Assembly: GCA_015068245.1 (NCBI GenBank)
Contig: SVKU01000001.1
Span: 186,001 to 250,000 of the forward strand
From: Oscillospiraceae bacterium
GTDB lineage: Bacteria; Bacillota; Clostridia; Oscillospirales; Oscillospiraceae
DNA: 64,000 bases
Direction of reading: 5' to 3'
Shown here: positions 23,255-33,397 of the stretch, one piece after another
Position numbering within the stretch: position 1 is the stretch's first letter
Layout of the letters: the number at the start of each line of letters is the position of its first letter
Position numbers and translations under genes: made by a program
Notes under the pieces: model-generated
What the model was told of the DNA's origin: nothing
The model's database searches: none
What the model saw: only the letters and a program-made list of their open reading frames with translations

Positions 23255-24355
23255 ATGGGCAATATTTTCTGGATAATTATTGTCGTGGGACTGCTGTGTC
23301 TGCTGCAGGTTCGCTATTATTCTTCTGTTGGTTTCAAAAAGCTCAGTTATCGCAGGGCCATAAGCAGGAAATCTGTCTTTGAAGGTGACAAGCTGGAAAT
23401 GATTGAAACCCTCGTCAACAAAAAGCTGACTCCCCTGCCCTGGGTCCGTGTGGAATCTAAAATATCAAAATGGCTGCGCTTTAAGAATACCGAAAACCTT
23501 GATATAGCCGATGAACGTTTCCACAAAAGCGTATTCTTTATGAACGGCTACAGCAAGATTACCCGTCGTCATGAAGTCAGATGTCTGCGAAGAGGTTATT
23601 ACGACCTCTCCAATACATCAGTCACCATAGGCGACATGTTCGGTATGAACTCCATCGGCAAGGAATACACCGGCGACGCTAAGCTTTTCGTTTATCCCCG
23701 TCTTCTTGACTCCGACGCTCTTTCCAACGATGCGCTTAAATGGCAGGGTGATGTTGCCGTCAAGAGATGGATACTGCCTGACCCAATGTTGGTCAACGGT
23801 ATCCGCGAATACCAAAGCGGAGACAATATGCGGGATATCCACTGGAAAGCCTCTGCCAGAACTGGCGAACTGCAGGTCAAGACCCACGACTACACCTGCT
23901 CCCCTCGCGTTATGATCGTTCTCAACTGTGAACCGGAAGACAACTTCTGGGGCTACCTTACAGAAGAACAGGCCGAATCACTTGAAGGTTCTCTGCGTAT
24001 TGTGGCGACCTTTGCTCATTGGGCTGTTCACAGCGGCATCGACGTCGGTTTTTATACCAACGGTATGAATGCTCTTAACCCCAAGGAACCCATCGGTCTG
24101 AATGCCAACTGCTCCGAATCACATCTGGAATCCATATTCCAGATCCTCGCTGCACTGGTCATCAAACAGAATGAAACTATTCATCAGACTCTGGATCGCA
24201 TGATGGAAGACCGTGTCAGCAACTGCGATATTATGGTGCTTTCCACTTTCTGGAACGAGCAGTTGGAGAAGCGTGCCGATCATCTGCGTTCCAATACAAA
24301 TACAGTTACCCATATCCCCATCAGAAGGGAGGTCATTGATTTTGAGGTTCAATAA
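23255..24355 (+). CDS. DUF58 domain-containing membrane protein
   Basis: 366 residues with an N-terminal hydrophobic segment, a beta-rich region and the DUF58 signature EYQSGDNMRDIHWKASART, followed by a vWA-like fold. The family partners MoxR ATPases. The end of the gene overlaps the TTG start of the next by about 14 bp. Confidence 0.9.
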   Translation: MGNIFWIIIVVGLLCLLQVRYYSSVGFKKLSYRRAISRKSVFEGDKLEMIETLVNKKLTPLPWVRVESKISKWLRFKNTENLDIADERFHKSVFFMNGYSKITRRHEVRCLRRGYYDLSNTSVTIGDMFGMNSIGKEYTGDAKLFVYPRLLDSDALSNDALKWQGDVAVKRWILPDPMLVNGIREYQSGDNMRDIHWKASARTGELQVKTHDYTCSPRVMIVLNCEPEDNFWGYLTEEQAESLEGSLRIVATFAHWAVHSGIDVGFYTNGMNALNPKEPIGLNANCSESHLESIFQILAALVIKQNETIHQTLDRMMEDRVSNCDIMVLSTFWNEQLEKRADHLRSNTNTVTHIPIRREVIDFEVQ

Positions 24356-25676
24356 ACAAAGAGCACTGTTTGAGTGCATCAACCTTATCCTCTCAATCCT
24401 GTTTGTCTTCCCCCTGGCTCTGCTGTTTGAACGTATGTTATTCCCGTCATCTCCATTTATGGTACTGACAGCTTCCGCCTGCCTTTCGGTTATCGGTTAT
24501 ATCCTTGGCAGGATGTCCATGTACAAGACGGGAGAAATAAGCATTATTCTCTGTGCAATTGGTGCTGTGGGCATATGTGCGCTCATCTTGATAACAGCAC
24601 CCGGCGGATATCTGTTTTCAAGAATCTTTTACGCTCTCTTGTCCGGAGGAATGACAGTTCTGTTCTTCTTTATGGCAAGAAAAGCCGGTTATGTTGTTTA
24701 TGCGCCTTTTGCTGTTTTGGGAATTATTATCTATCTTCTCTGCATGATAGTATACAAGGCAGGCGAAATGTCTCCCGAAGCCAGCAATCTGACTAACTGG
24801 GCTGCAATAGTCTATTTTCTGCTTTCACTTTATGCCCTGAACGCCAAAGGTCTGCGCAAGAGTCTGCATAAAGGCATAGATGAAAAATCTGTTCACTATC
24901 CTGCGGGTATGCAGATGAATAACTTTATCATCATCACCGCCTTTATAATTCTGGCCATGCTGGTTTCCAACATCTATCCCCTGTTCAAGCTGTTCCAAAT
25001 AGCCTCAGTTTACTTTGTAAAGGGGTTTGGCACAGTATTCGGATTCATCAACGAACTACTTGACCAGCGTACAGGTAATCAGAAGCCTGTCGAGGACGAT
25101 ACTGCCACCGAGGTTGGTGCAAGCATCTTTGAAGATATGCCTGAAAGCAACATTACAATGCTTGAAGACATCATTTTCTTCACTGTTGTCTTTGCCTGTT
25201 TGGCAGGAATTGTATTTATTTTCCTGCGTTGGCTGTTCAAAAAAACCGGCAAGGGCATAAAAAAGCTTCCGGCGTTCATGAATAAGCTTCGTTCGATGTT
25301 TGATCCCGAAGGTGAAAGCGAATTCATTGATGAAACTGAAGACCTTTTTGACCTTAAAACCGTGCTTTCAAATATTGGCACATCCATTAGGGAAGCAGCA
25401 AAGAAGATCACTCAAAGGCCTGAAAAGATTGAGGATTTCCCCACCAATCGAATGAAAGTCCGATTTGCATATAAGGAACTGCTCAAAAAAGGTCAGGCAA
25501 AGTATCCTAAGGTGGTCTGCGAAACTCCAATCGAGTTTTACGAAAAAGAGCTGAAGGCTGATCCCGAGCTGATAGACTTCATACTTTACTACAACTACGC
25601 ACGCTACAGTCAGGACGATATTCCCGACCGGGCTGTGGAGTTGGCAAAGGAAGCCATGAAGACAAGAATACAGTAA
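24342..25676 (+). CDS. Multi-pass membrane protein with DUF4129-like C terminus
   Basis: 444 residues from the TTG at 24342, chosen because GGAGG lies 9 nt upstream. At least six hydrophobic helices lie in the first 215 residues and another around 300. The soluble C terminus (VRFAYKELLKKGQAKYP and ETPIEFYEKEL, then YYNYARYSQDDI) resembles DUF4129. In other MoxR-DUF58 operons the third gene carries a transglutaminase-like domain between the membrane part and DUF4129; no catalytic Cys-His-Asp set is visible here. Confidence 0.72.
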   Translation: MRFNKQRALFECINLILSILFVFPLALLFERMLFPSSPFMVLTASACLSVIGYILGRMSMYKTGEISIILCAIGAVGICALILITAPGGYLFSRIFYALLSGGMTVLFFFMARKAGYVVYAPFAVLGIIIYLLCMIVYKAGEMSPEASNLTNWAAIVYFLLSLYALNAKGLRKSLHKGIDEKSVHYPAGMQMNNFIIITAFIILAMLVSNIYPLFKLFQIASVYFVKGFGTVFGFINELLDQRTGNQKPVEDDTATEVGASIFEDMPESNITMLEDIIFFTVVFACLAGIVFIFLRWLFKKTGKGIKKLPAFMNKLRSMFDPEGESEFIDETEDLFDLKTVLSNIGTSIREAAKKITQRPEKIEDFPTNRMKVRFAYKELLKKGQAKYPKVVCETPIEFYEKELKADPELIDFILYYNYARYSQDDIPDRAVELAKEAMKTRIQ

Positions 25677-25677
25677 A

Positions 25678-25715
25678 AAATATCCCCGGAGACATTATAG
25701 TTTCCGGGGATATTT
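25678..25715. terminator. Bidirectional terminator between DUF4129 and HIT genes
   Basis: A 13-bp stem AAATATCCCCGGA/TCCGGGGATATTT between converging genes. Confidence 0.88.
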
Positions 25716-25717
25716 AG

Positions 25718-26119
25718 TTAGATCATTTTCAATTTGTTCCACATTTCTTCCAGATCTGCAGTGGCACATTCAAGCTTCGGCCAAGCACTTACACCATCGT
25801 CATTTTTGCGGGGTATGATATGAAAGTGGAGATGAAACACAGTCTGCTGAGCGCAGGCTTCATTTGCGTTGAGAATATTGATCCCGTCATAACCGAGAGA
25901 CATATAGTGATTTGCAACGGTTTTGATGGTCTTTGCCACATGAGCCAAGGTCTCATCATCGGCATCAAGCACATTTCTGCAGTGCTTCTTCGGGACAACA
26001 AGAGTATGGCCGTCAATATCCTTTGCTATGTCGAGAAATGCAAAGGTATATTCGTCCTCGTAGATTTTGTATCCGGGAAGCTCACCGGACACTATTTTAC
26101 AAAAAATGCAGTTATCCAT
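25718..26119 (-). CDS. HIT family protein (Hint-like hydrolase)
   Basis: 133 residues: CIFCKIVSGELPGYKIYED at the start and the catalytic triad motif HLHFHIIPR near residue 95. The family hydrolyses nucleoside phosphoramidates or dinucleotides. Its ATG overlaps the stop of the O-antigen-ligase-like gene (TAATG). Confidence 0.94.
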   Translation of the reverse strand: MDNCIFCKIVSGELPGYKIYEDEYTFAFLDIAKDIDGHTLVVPKKHCRNVLDADDETLAHVAKTIKTVANHYMSLGYDGINILNANEACAQQTVFHLHFHIIPRKNDDGVSAWPKLECATADLEEMWNKLKMI

Positions 26120-27720
26120 TAAACAAGTTCCCTTTCTTCGGTTGATTCTCCGTTTTTGAAGAAACCAATAAAGATTATCAGAGCAACAATACCCCAGAAA
26201 TACGCCATCATATACGGCTCTTCAAAGATATTCTCAAAATAACAATGCACAAGCACACCGCACAGGCCTGAGAACATACCTCCCGCAATATATCCCATAG
26301 GATCTTTTCTTGTCTTGCAGCGTGAAATGGAACGCAGGCAGTTATAAAGCATGCATAACAGAGTAATTAAAAATACGGTAATGCCGATGTAACCCATTTC
26401 GGTCATTATTTTGAGATAATAGTTGTCTACATAGCAGTAGCTTATCCACAGATAAGGCTTGAACTGCATTGCCACTGCACCGCCAAACATACCCAGGCCA
26501 AAACCAAACCAGGGGTTTGAGAAGAATGTCAGATACAGAAGCGCAAGAGCTTTTCGTCCCGCACGGCCACCACTCTGACTGGCAAACTTGAAATCATCGG
26601 TAAACAGAAAATCAATTCTGCTGGATACAGCCGGAATATTCAAGGCAATCAGTATTGCAAAAGCGCAAAGAACTAGAATCTTCTTATCGTTGATGAGTCC
26701 GAAAATGAACACTGCTATTGCCAGAGCAAACCATGCGCCGCGAGAGAGCGTAAACAGGCACGCAAAGCACATCAGCACTACGCAGCCCCACATTACAACT
26801 TTAAGCCTGTAATCCTTAAAATAATAGGCCAGAGAGGCAGTTATAGGTGCCATCAACGCCATGAAGTCACCCATAATATTGGGACTACCGAAGATCGAGA
26901 ACACTCGGGTTCTGATACCATACTCGGTGGAGGTTGTCCAACTGTCGGGTATGGGAACAGCCACGATATACTGATAAATGCCATGAAGCGCAATCAGCGT
27001 GGTCATAACAGTAAAGATACAACAGACAATGACCACGTCTTTCTCCTCCTGCACCAATCGAAGCACTACGAAGAACCACAGAATATACTGAACGGTTGCT
27101 CTGTAGCCTGCAACAGCAATATTGAAGAAAGGCGAAACAATGAACATTAGAGCAAGGCCCACACCCATGAAAGTAAGTATAGGCATATCCAGAGGCGATA
27201 CTCTGGGTTTTCTTGCTTTAACAGAGAAAATCAGATCAAGGACAAGATAAGCCACACTGCCAAGGAGGAATATCTCATCCCAAACAGAAGCAAGGAAACT
27301 GATACGAAGTACGTCTCTCAGTGCCCAGTCGATAGGCAAAAACAGAGAGAAAACAACAAGCAGTACCCTCTTCATTCCGGGTTCAAAAACTGCATTGCCA
27401 ACAAGGCTGTTTGAAATAATCTCGGATCCGGTCAATTTATGATATAACCGCCCCGGGATGCTGCTGTCCAGTATAGGACGCCACCGATCATGCAGGCTGT
27501 GGAGCTTATTATTGAAACGCTCACACCGGCCGTAGATCCTGCTGCAGCGAGTTATTCCTGCACTGCAAAGGAACAGTTTGTCCATTATTCTTTTCAGGAC
27601 AGACTTGCCATACATCTTTGAGAAAAAGCCGGTTATGCGAGCCAGCACAGAAAACTCATAGCATTTGGCGATAAATCTGACAAACCTTGCAACAAGACAG
27701 TTCAGTATTGCCGCGCTCAT
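26119..27720 (-). CDS. O-antigen ligase/Wzy-like polytopic membrane protein
   Basis: 533 residues, about ten hydrophobic helices after a basic N-terminal region of roughly 110 residues. The FTLSRGAWFALAIAVFIFG segment and the large loop before WFGFGLGMFGG match the Wzy_C/O-antigen ligase family, which polymerises or transfers lipid-linked glycans outside the membrane. It lies by surface-polysaccharide genes (GT4-CsaB fusion, glycosyltransferase), so a secondary cell-wall polymer is the likely substrate (inference). Overlaps DUF4330 gene by 4 bp (ATGA). Confidence 0.85.
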   Translation of the reverse strand: MSAAILNCLVARFVRFIAKCYEFSVLARITGFFSKMYGKSVLKRIMDKLFLCSAGITRCSRIYGRCERFNNKLHSLHDRWRPILDSSIPGRLYHKLTGSEIISNSLVGNAVFEPGMKRVLLVVFSLFLPIDWALRDVLRISFLASVWDEIFLLGSVAYLVLDLIFSVKARKPRVSPLDMPILTFMGVGLALMFIVSPFFNIAVAGYRATVQYILWFFVVLRLVQEEKDVVIVCCIFTVMTTLIALHGIYQYIVAVPIPDSWTTSTEYGIRTRVFSIFGSPNIMGDFMALMAPITASLAYYFKDYRLKVVMWGCVVLMCFACLFTLSRGAWFALAIAVFIFGLINDKKILVLCAFAILIALNIPAVSSRIDFLFTDDFKFASQSGGRAGRKALALLYLTFFSNPWFGFGLGMFGGAVAMQFKPYLWISYCYVDNYYLKIMTEMGYIGITVFLITLLCMLYNCLRSISRCKTRKDPMGYIAGGMFSGLCGVLVHCYFENIFEEPYMMAYFWGIVALIIFIGFFKNGESTEERELV

Positions 27721-28214
27721 TGAGGAACATCCAGGCTCATAACGATGCCTGTGACTTCAAAGTATCTTGTCTTGACGATATGCTCCTTGCCGAGACGAAC
27801 TTCCTGCGAACCTACAGGCAGGTTGACAGAGCCTTGGGGAACCTTGGCCTTGGCAGTAAAAAGAAGATCACACATGGTTTCATCTTCATAATAGACCACG
27901 TTGCCGAATTCATCTTTTCCCTCAGTGACATATCCAAGGAACTCAACATCGGTGAACTCACCGTCAACGTAAGTTCCGTTGGTCATAATGGTGGCAGGAA
28001 CGGTATCTTTAATACGTTCGTAAAGTTCAACGTCTACCTGTTCCACCTTAACGGTATATGTGATCTCCATATCGGCAGCTATGGCATCGGAAATCTTGTT
28101 GAAACCAATCTTCCAGATAACACCAGCCACAACAGCCACAATTACCAGAATAGCGATAAGGTCAACGACATTGATAATGCCAAAGAGCTTACCTTTTTCG
28201 TTAATGATTTTCAT
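27717..28214 (-). CDS. DUF4330 domain-containing membrane-anchored protein
   Basis: 165 residues: MKIINEKGKLFGIINVVDLIAI with one membrane helix at about 15-38, then a beta-rich extracytoplasmic domain (TYTVKVEQVDVELYERI). This is DUF4330, a family seen beside polysaccharide genes in Firmicutes. AGGAGG lies before the ATG. It heads a DUF4330-ligase-HIT operon. Confidence 0.85.
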   Translation of the reverse strand: MKIINEKGKLFGIINVVDLIAILVIVAVVAGVIWKIGFNKISDAIAADMEITYTVKVEQVDVELYERIKDTVPATIMTNGTYVDGEFTDVEFLGYVTEGKDEFGNVVYYEDETMCDLLFTAKAKVPQGSVNLPVGSQEVRLGKEHIVKTRYFEVTGIVMSLDVPQ

Positions 28215-28245
28215 ATTTACCTCCTGCGAGTCTTATAGGGTACGC

Positions 28246-28274
28246 TTGACCCATAACACCAAGTATTGTATAAT
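28246..28274 (+). promoter_or_regulatory. Promoter of the GT4-CsaB operon
   Basis: TTGACC (28246-28251), 17 bp and TATAAT (28269-28274) in the gap between divergent operons. Confidence 0.8.
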
Positions 28275-28324
28275 AAATTGTTCAATTTAACAAGATATAT
28301 AATCAAACTTTTGGGAGAATGTAC

Positions 28325-30553
28325 ATGAAGGTCGTCCATCTTATAAGCGGCGGCGACGTGGGCGGAGCAAAAACTCACGTCCATTCACTGCTAAAAGAAC
28401 TGAATAAGACCATTACTGCGGAAATGATCTGCTTTACCGATGGTCAGTTTGCCGATGAAGCAAGGCAGCTCGATATTCCCACCCACATAATCTCCGGAAG
28501 CTTTTTCTCAACTCTGAAAAACCTTACTGAGTTTATTACTTCCGGTGGATTTGAGATTATTCATTGCCACGGTTCTAAAGCGAATATGTATGGCGCTTTA
28601 CTCAGAAAAAAGCTTGGACTTCCGGTTGTGACCACAGTTCACAGTGATTACAAGCTGGATTATATGGGGCGTCCGTTCCATCATTTGACCTACGGAACCA
28701 TCAATTCCGTATCTCTGCGTATGCTTGATTATCGTATTGGTGTTTCCGACCCAATAGCGGATATGCTTGTTTCAAGAGGTTTTGACCCCCATACAACTTT
28801 CTCTATTTACAATGGTATAGACTATTCACTGAATCAACCATCCGTCTCAAGAAAAGAATTCTTTGAATCATTTGGATTTGACGTTTCTCCCGATGATGTT
28901 GTGTTTGGTATTGCAGCACGTTTGACACCAGTCAAGGATATGCCAACACTCATCAAGGCCTTCGCAAAAACTCACAGGGAATTACCTGACACCAAGCTTA
29001 TTATTGCAGGTGACGGAGAACAGCACCAGGAACTTTTTGATCTTGCTTCTTCGCTTAATGTGGCAGACAGCGTTTGCTTTGCAGGTTGGGTTACCGACAC
29101 TACTTCTTTCTACGGAGCTTTGGACGTCAATATGCTCACTTCCCTGTCTGAAACTTTCCCCTATGTACTGACCGAAGGCGCAAGAATGGGCTGTGCAACC
29201 ATCAGTTCTAAAGTTGGCGGGGTTCCCCTGCTTATCGACCACGGCGTCAACGGTCTGCTGTTTGACCCGGGCGATGTGGATACTCTCAGTACCCACATGA
29301 CGCTGCTTGCGTCTGACAGTGAACTCAGGGTAACTATGGGTAAACTGCTCAATGAGAAAGCCCGTAAGCTGTACTCCATAGAAACCACCGTTTCCCGTCA
29401 GCTGGAAATTTACAAAACCATACTTCGCAGAAAATCCGCTTCAAGCGAAAAACGCAGCGGTGTTCTCATCTGCGGAGCTTACGGCAAGGGCAATGCAGGT
29501 GATGATGCAATACTTGAAGCTATAGTAGCCGAAATGCGTTCCATCGACCCGGATATACCGATTTACGTTTTGTCACGCACTCCCGAAGCAACCAGTGTTT
29601 TTTATCGTGTACGCTCATGCCACACCTTTAATGTGCCGGGATTTTTACGGATAATGCGTAAAACCCGCCTATATTTAAGCGGTGGCGGCAGTCTTATTCA
29701 GGACGTAACCTCAACACGCTCACTGATGTACTACCTGTTCAGCCTGAAGTGTGCTAAAAAACTTGGCAACAAAACTATAATGTACGGATGCGGAATCGGT
29801 CCTGTTTCGATTCAAAAGAACAGAAAAAAAGCAAAAAAAATCATCAACAACTGTGCAGATATTATTACACTTAGGGAAAACAGTTCCCTCGATGAGCTGC
29901 GCTCTATGGGAGTAAACAAGCCGGAAATAATTCTGTCTGCAGACCCTGCGCTTACCCTGTCGCCTGCTTCAGACAGTGCTGTGGAAAGCTATCTTGTCAG
30001 CAACGGACTGGATCCCAACGGCAGCTTTATATGTTTTGCTCTTCGCCCCTGGCAGGGGTTTGAAGAAAAAATACCCTGCTTTGCTAATGCTGCAGACTAT
30101 GCATTTGAAAAGTACGGATTAATACCCGTGTTTTTACCTATCGAACCCGGTAGAGACATTCCTGCTGCACAAAAGGTATTGTCCGGAATGAACTCCGATG
30201 GATACATTCTCCAACGTCCCGCCAATGGCAGTATGGCTGTTGGTGTTATGTCCCGAATGAAAGTCCTCGTTTCCATGCGGCTTCATGCGCTTATTTTTGC
30301 AGCCGGCAGCGGGATTCCTCTGGTAGGTGTTGTTTACGACCCCAAGGTCAGTGCTTTTCTTGAGTACATTAACAGGGATATCTACTCCGATCTTTCCGAG
30401 CTGACAGATGATCTGCTCAAAGACGAAATAGACAAAGCTGTTGCCCTGGCAGATGAAAGTGATACACTTAAATCTGCAGTAGACAAATTGTTGGAAATGG
30501 AAAGTTCCAATACCGATGCAGCTGCACGACTGCTTGAAAGAAGGCAAAACTAA
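28325..30553 (+). CDS. Fusion of GT4 glycosyltransferase and polysaccharide pyruvyltransferase CsaB
   Basis: 742 residues from the ATG at 28325 (GGGAGA 6 nt upstream). Residues 1 to about 375 are a GT-B glycosyltransferase of family 4 (VVHLISGGDVGGAKTHVHSL at the start; ARLTPVKDM and SLSETFPYVLTEGARMG in the nucleotide-sugar site). Residues from about 383 form a CsaB-type pyruvyltransferase (GVLICGAYGKGNAGDDAILE, YLSGGGSLIQDVTS, VLVSMRLHALIFAA). CsaB adds pyruvate ketals to secondary cell-wall polysaccharide, the anchor for SLH-domain proteins. The fusion joins sugar transfer and pyruvylation in one chain. Confidence 0.92.
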   Translation: MKVVHLISGGDVGGAKTHVHSLLKELNKTITAEMICFTDGQFADEARQLDIPTHIISGSFFSTLKNLTEFITSGGFEIIHCHGSKANMYGALLRKKLGLPVVTTVHSDYKLDYMGRPFHHLTYGTINSVSLRMLDYRIGVSDPIADMLVSRGFDPHTTFSIYNGIDYSLNQPSVSRKEFFESFGFDVSPDDVVFGIAARLTPVKDMPTLIKAFAKTHRELPDTKLIIAGDGEQHQELFDLASSLNVADSVCFAGWVTDTTSFYGALDVNMLTSLSETFPYVLTEGARMGCATISSKVGGVPLLIDHGVNGLLFDPGDVDTLSTHMTLLASDSELRVTMGKLLNEKARKLYSIETTVSRQLEIYKTILRRKSASSEKRSGVLICGAYGKGNAGDDAILEAIVAEMRSIDPDIPIYVLSRTPEATSVFYRVRSCHTFNVPGFLRIMRKTRLYLSGGGSLIQDVTSTRSLMYYLFSLKCAKKLGNKTIMYGCGIGPVSIQKNRKKAKKIINNCADIITLRENSSLDELRSMGVNKPEIILSADPALTLSPASDSAVESYLVSNGLDPNGSFICFALRPWQGFEEKIPCFANAADYAFEKYGLIPVFLPIEPGRDIPAAQKVLSGMNSDGYILQRPANGSMAVGVMSRMKVLVSMRLHALIFAAGSGIPLVGVVYDPKVSAFLEYINRDIYSDLSELTDDLLKDEIDKAVALADESDTLKSAVDKLLEMESSNTDAAARLLERRQN

Positions 30554-31704
30554 TGAATCAGATAGTATGCATATCAACCTCTCCCTGGAAACCTCTGCCA
30601 ATGAGCAAGCAGCAAATACTGTCACGTATACCAGAAAGCGAAATTATCTACTTTGACCCTCCTGTGACATATCTCGCACCGCTGAAAGACAAGTCTGCAA
30701 AGCCAAAGCTGAAAGCTCATAAACTCCCGGCGGACAGGATCAGCGACCATATCGTGACTTATACACTTCCTCCGGTCATACCATTCTTCAATAAATGCCG
30801 ACTGATCAACAAACTGAATCAGAAAAAGCTGGCACGGTTTGTCAAAAAAAAGATGGTTCAGCACGGTTTTGATAATCCAATACTTTGGGCTTATTCTCAC
30901 ACCTGTGCAGATATTACCGAGCACATTCCCCACAGTGCGCTGGTATATCACTGTGTTGACCGCCATTCCGCATTCAAAGGTCTGATTGACCCCGTATTGG
31001 TAGATTCCATGGAATACGACCTTACCCGAAAGGCAGATATGGTATTCTGCACAGCAAAGGGGCTGCAGCAGCGCCTTCTGCCCTACAATGACAAAGCTGT
31101 TTTTATCCCCAACGGTGCCAACTATGAGCTGTTCTCAACAGCTTCCGTTGATCACCCCTGTCCGGATGAATTAAAAGACATTACCGGTCCAATACTGGGA
31201 TTTACAGGGGCATTACAGGAATGCATAGAATACAGCTTTGTTGCGTATGCGGCAAAAATGCGACCGGACTGGACATTTGTATTTATCGGAAACAGACTCC
31301 CTGCCGCAGATCTTTGCGGCATCGATTTCATGAGCAATGTGCGCTTTTTAGGTGTTAAGCCTCAGAGTCAACTGCCTCAGTACATTTCTCATTTTGATGT
31401 CTGTTTGAATCTTTTTAAGTCCGACGAGCTGACGAAAGACGTAAGTCCATTGAAATTCTACGAATATCTCTGCACCGGGAAACCCATCGTAACGACCCCC
31501 GAGCCCCAGCAGGTCATGGAATTTAAAGACTTGATATATGTTGCTGCCACAGCTGAAGAATTTGTTGAAAAATGTGAATCTGCCATAAGCAAAAGCACAG
31601 ATGAACAAAAGCGTCTGCGTATGGATGCCGGCAGGAGCTGCAGTTGGGATTCAAGGGCAAGTCAGTTTGTTTCAATACTGCGTCAAATGAATATTCTGCA
31701 ATGA
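30553..31704 (+). CDS. Glycosyltransferase (GT-B fold, TuaH-like)
   Basis: 383 residues, starting VCISTSPWKPLPMSKQQIL; VYHCVDRHSAFKG and the C-terminal DELTKDVSPLKFYEYLCTGKPIV (donor-binding E-x7-E region) place it among GT4-like transferases resembling teichuronic-acid TuaH. The start overlaps the previous stop (TAATG), so it works with the GT4-CsaB protein on the same glycan. Confidence 0.85.
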   Translation: MNQIVCISTSPWKPLPMSKQQILSRIPESEIIYFDPPVTYLAPLKDKSAKPKLKAHKLPADRISDHIVTYTLPPVIPFFNKCRLINKLNQKKLARFVKKKMVQHGFDNPILWAYSHTCADITEHIPHSALVYHCVDRHSAFKGLIDPVLVDSMEYDLTRKADMVFCTAKGLQQRLLPYNDKAVFIPNGANYELFSTASVDHPCPDELKDITGPILGFTGALQECIEYSFVAYAAKMRPDWTFVFIGNRLPAADLCGIDFMSNVRFLGVKPQSQLPQYISHFDVCLNLFKSDELTKDVSPLKFYEYLCTGKPIVTTPEPQQVMEFKDLIYVAATAEEFVEKCESAISKSTDEQKRLRMDAGRSCSWDSRASQFVSILRQMNILQ

Positions 31705-31739
31705 TTACCTTGACTAATTGTCAACGGATTTAAGTGTTG

Positions 31740-31775
31740 TTCCTTGTATAACCATACAAATTTGGAATTTTTATC
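31740..31775 (+). terminator. Weak terminator after glycosyltransferase operon
   Basis: TTGTAT/ATACAA (31744-31759) with flanking TTCC/GGAA pairing and TTTTTAT behind it. The rest of the 158-bp gap to purE holds no recognisable purine riboswitch. Confidence 0.55.
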
Positions 31776-31862
31776 TTAGTTTTCTTGCAAAGACACCGGA
31801 TTTGCTTTAAATTATAGTATATGTAATTATTAAAACTGACAATTCTTATTGGAGGAGTAGTT

Positions 31863-32357
31863 TTGAAAAAAGTTGCCGTAATTATGGGTTCAGACAGCGA
31901 TCTTTCTGTCATGAACGGCTGCATCGAAGTATTGAAGCAGTTTGAAGTTCCCTTTGAGGTTCGCATTATATCAGCACACCGCACTCCCAACACTGCCCAC
32001 GAATTTGCTTCCAAAGCAATTGAAAGCGGGTTTGGTGTTATCATCGCTGCCGCTGGCAAAGCTGCCCATCTTGGAGGTGTTCTGGCAGCCTACACAACTT
32101 TGCCCGTAATCGGAGTTCCCATCAAATCCTCCACTCTCGACGGGCTGGACAGTCTGCTTTCCATCGTGCAGATGCCCAAAGGCATTCCTGTAGCCACAGT
32201 GGCTATCAACGGTGCTGAAAACTCTGCACTTTTGGCTATCCAGATGCTTGCACTGTCTGACGACAGTCTTGCCATAAAACTTGCTGAATACAAAGAGAAG
32301 ATGGCTGCTGAAGTTGCGGCCAAAGACGAAAAAATCTGCCGGGAGGTAATGTCATGA
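31863..32357 (+). CDS. purE: N5-carboxyaminoimidazole ribonucleotide mutase PurE
   Basis: 164 residues: [27 protein letters not shown] and [15 protein letters not shown] are the class I PurE motifs. TTG start with GGAGGAG upstream. First gene of a purine cluster. Confidence 0.96.
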   Translation: MKKVAVIMGSDSDLSVMNGCIEVLKQFEVPFEVRIISAHRTPNTAHEFASKAIESGFGVIIAAAGKAAHLGGVLAAYTTLPVIGVPIKSSTLDGLDSLLSIVQMPKGIPVATVAINGAENSALLAIQMLALSDDSLAIKLAEYKEKMAAEVAAKDEKICREVMS

Positions 32358-33397
32358 ACAAAAACAGCAAAAGCGAAAGCTACGCCGCTGCAGGTGTAGA
32401 CGTAACTGCCGGATACGAATCCGTTGACCGCATCAAGCCTTTGGTACAAAGCACATATATCCCCGGTGTTATTGGTGACCTCGGTGGCTTTGGCGGACTT
32501 TTTAAACCCCAGCTCGATGGTATTGAAGAACCTGTTCTGGTTTCCGGTACCGATGGCGTTGGCACCAAGCTGAAAATAGCTTTCCTTACCGATAAACACG
32601 ACACTGTTGGTATTGACTGCGTTGCCATGTGCGTCAACGATATCGTCTGCTCCGGTGCCAAGCCTCTGTTTTTCCTGGATTATCTTGCAGTTGGCAAAAA
32701 CTTCCCCGAACGTATCGAAAAAATCGTTTCCGGCGTTACCGAAGGCTGCCGTCAGGCAGGCTGTGCTCTCATCGGCGGTGAAACTGCCGAAATGCCCGGA
32801 TTCTATCCTATCGACGAATATGATCTTGCAGGTTTTGCTGTAGGTCTGATGGACAAGGCAAAGGTTATCGACGGAAGCACTATCAACGATGGTGACATTC
32901 TTATCGGTCTTGCATCTTCCGGTATTCATTCCAATGGTTATTCTCTGGTCAGAAAAGTTCTTGACGTCGAAAACCGTGACCTGGGTGAGTTTATCCCCGA
33001 ACTTGGTAAAACCCTTGGAGAAGAGCTTATTACTCCCACCCGCATCTATGTTAAGTCTATCCTTGGACTTATCGAATCCGGTGTTGCAGTAAAGGCCATT
33101 TCCCATATTACTGGCGGCGGTCTTTACGAAAACGTACCCCGCATGCTGCCCGACGGCATTGTTGCTTCCATCGAGAAAAAATCCATTCCCGAAAAGCCTA
33201 TCTTCACCCTCATTGCCAAAGAAGGCAATATTCCCGAACGTGACATGTACAATACCTTCAACATGGGCGTAGGTATGATAATCGCTGTTGCTCCCGAAGA
33301 AGCAGACAAGGCTGTCGAATTCCTGACTTCCGCCGGTGAAACCGCATTTATCGCCGGCAAGTGCGTCAGCGGAGAAAAGGGTGTTGAGCTTTGGTAA
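32354..33397 (+). CDS. purM: Phosphoribosylformylglycinamidine cyclo-ligase PurM
   Basis: 347 residues: [35 protein letters not shown] and [13 protein letters not shown] are diagnostic. It makes AIR from FGAM. The start overlaps purE (ATGA). Confidence 0.97.
   Translation: MNKNSKSESYAAAGVDVTAGYESVDRIKPLVQSTYIPGVIGDLGGFGGLFKPQLDGIEEPVLVSGTDGVGTKLKIAFLTDKHDTVGIDCVAMCVNDIVCSGAKPLFFLDYLAVGKNFPERIEKIVSGVTEGCRQAGCALIGGETAEMPGFYPIDEYDLAGFAVGLMDKAKVIDGSTINDGDILIGLASSGIHSNGYSLVRKVLDVENRDLGEFIPELGKTLGEELITPTRIYVKSILGLIESGVAVKAISHITGGGLYENVPRMLPDGIVASIEKKSIPEKPIFTLIAKEGNIPERDMYNTFNMGVGMIIAVAPEEADKAVEFLTSAGETAFIAGKCVSGEKGVELW

Noticed and set aside
31705-31862. Purine riboswitch before purE
   Set aside because: No recognisable guanine/adenine aptamer core in the leader.
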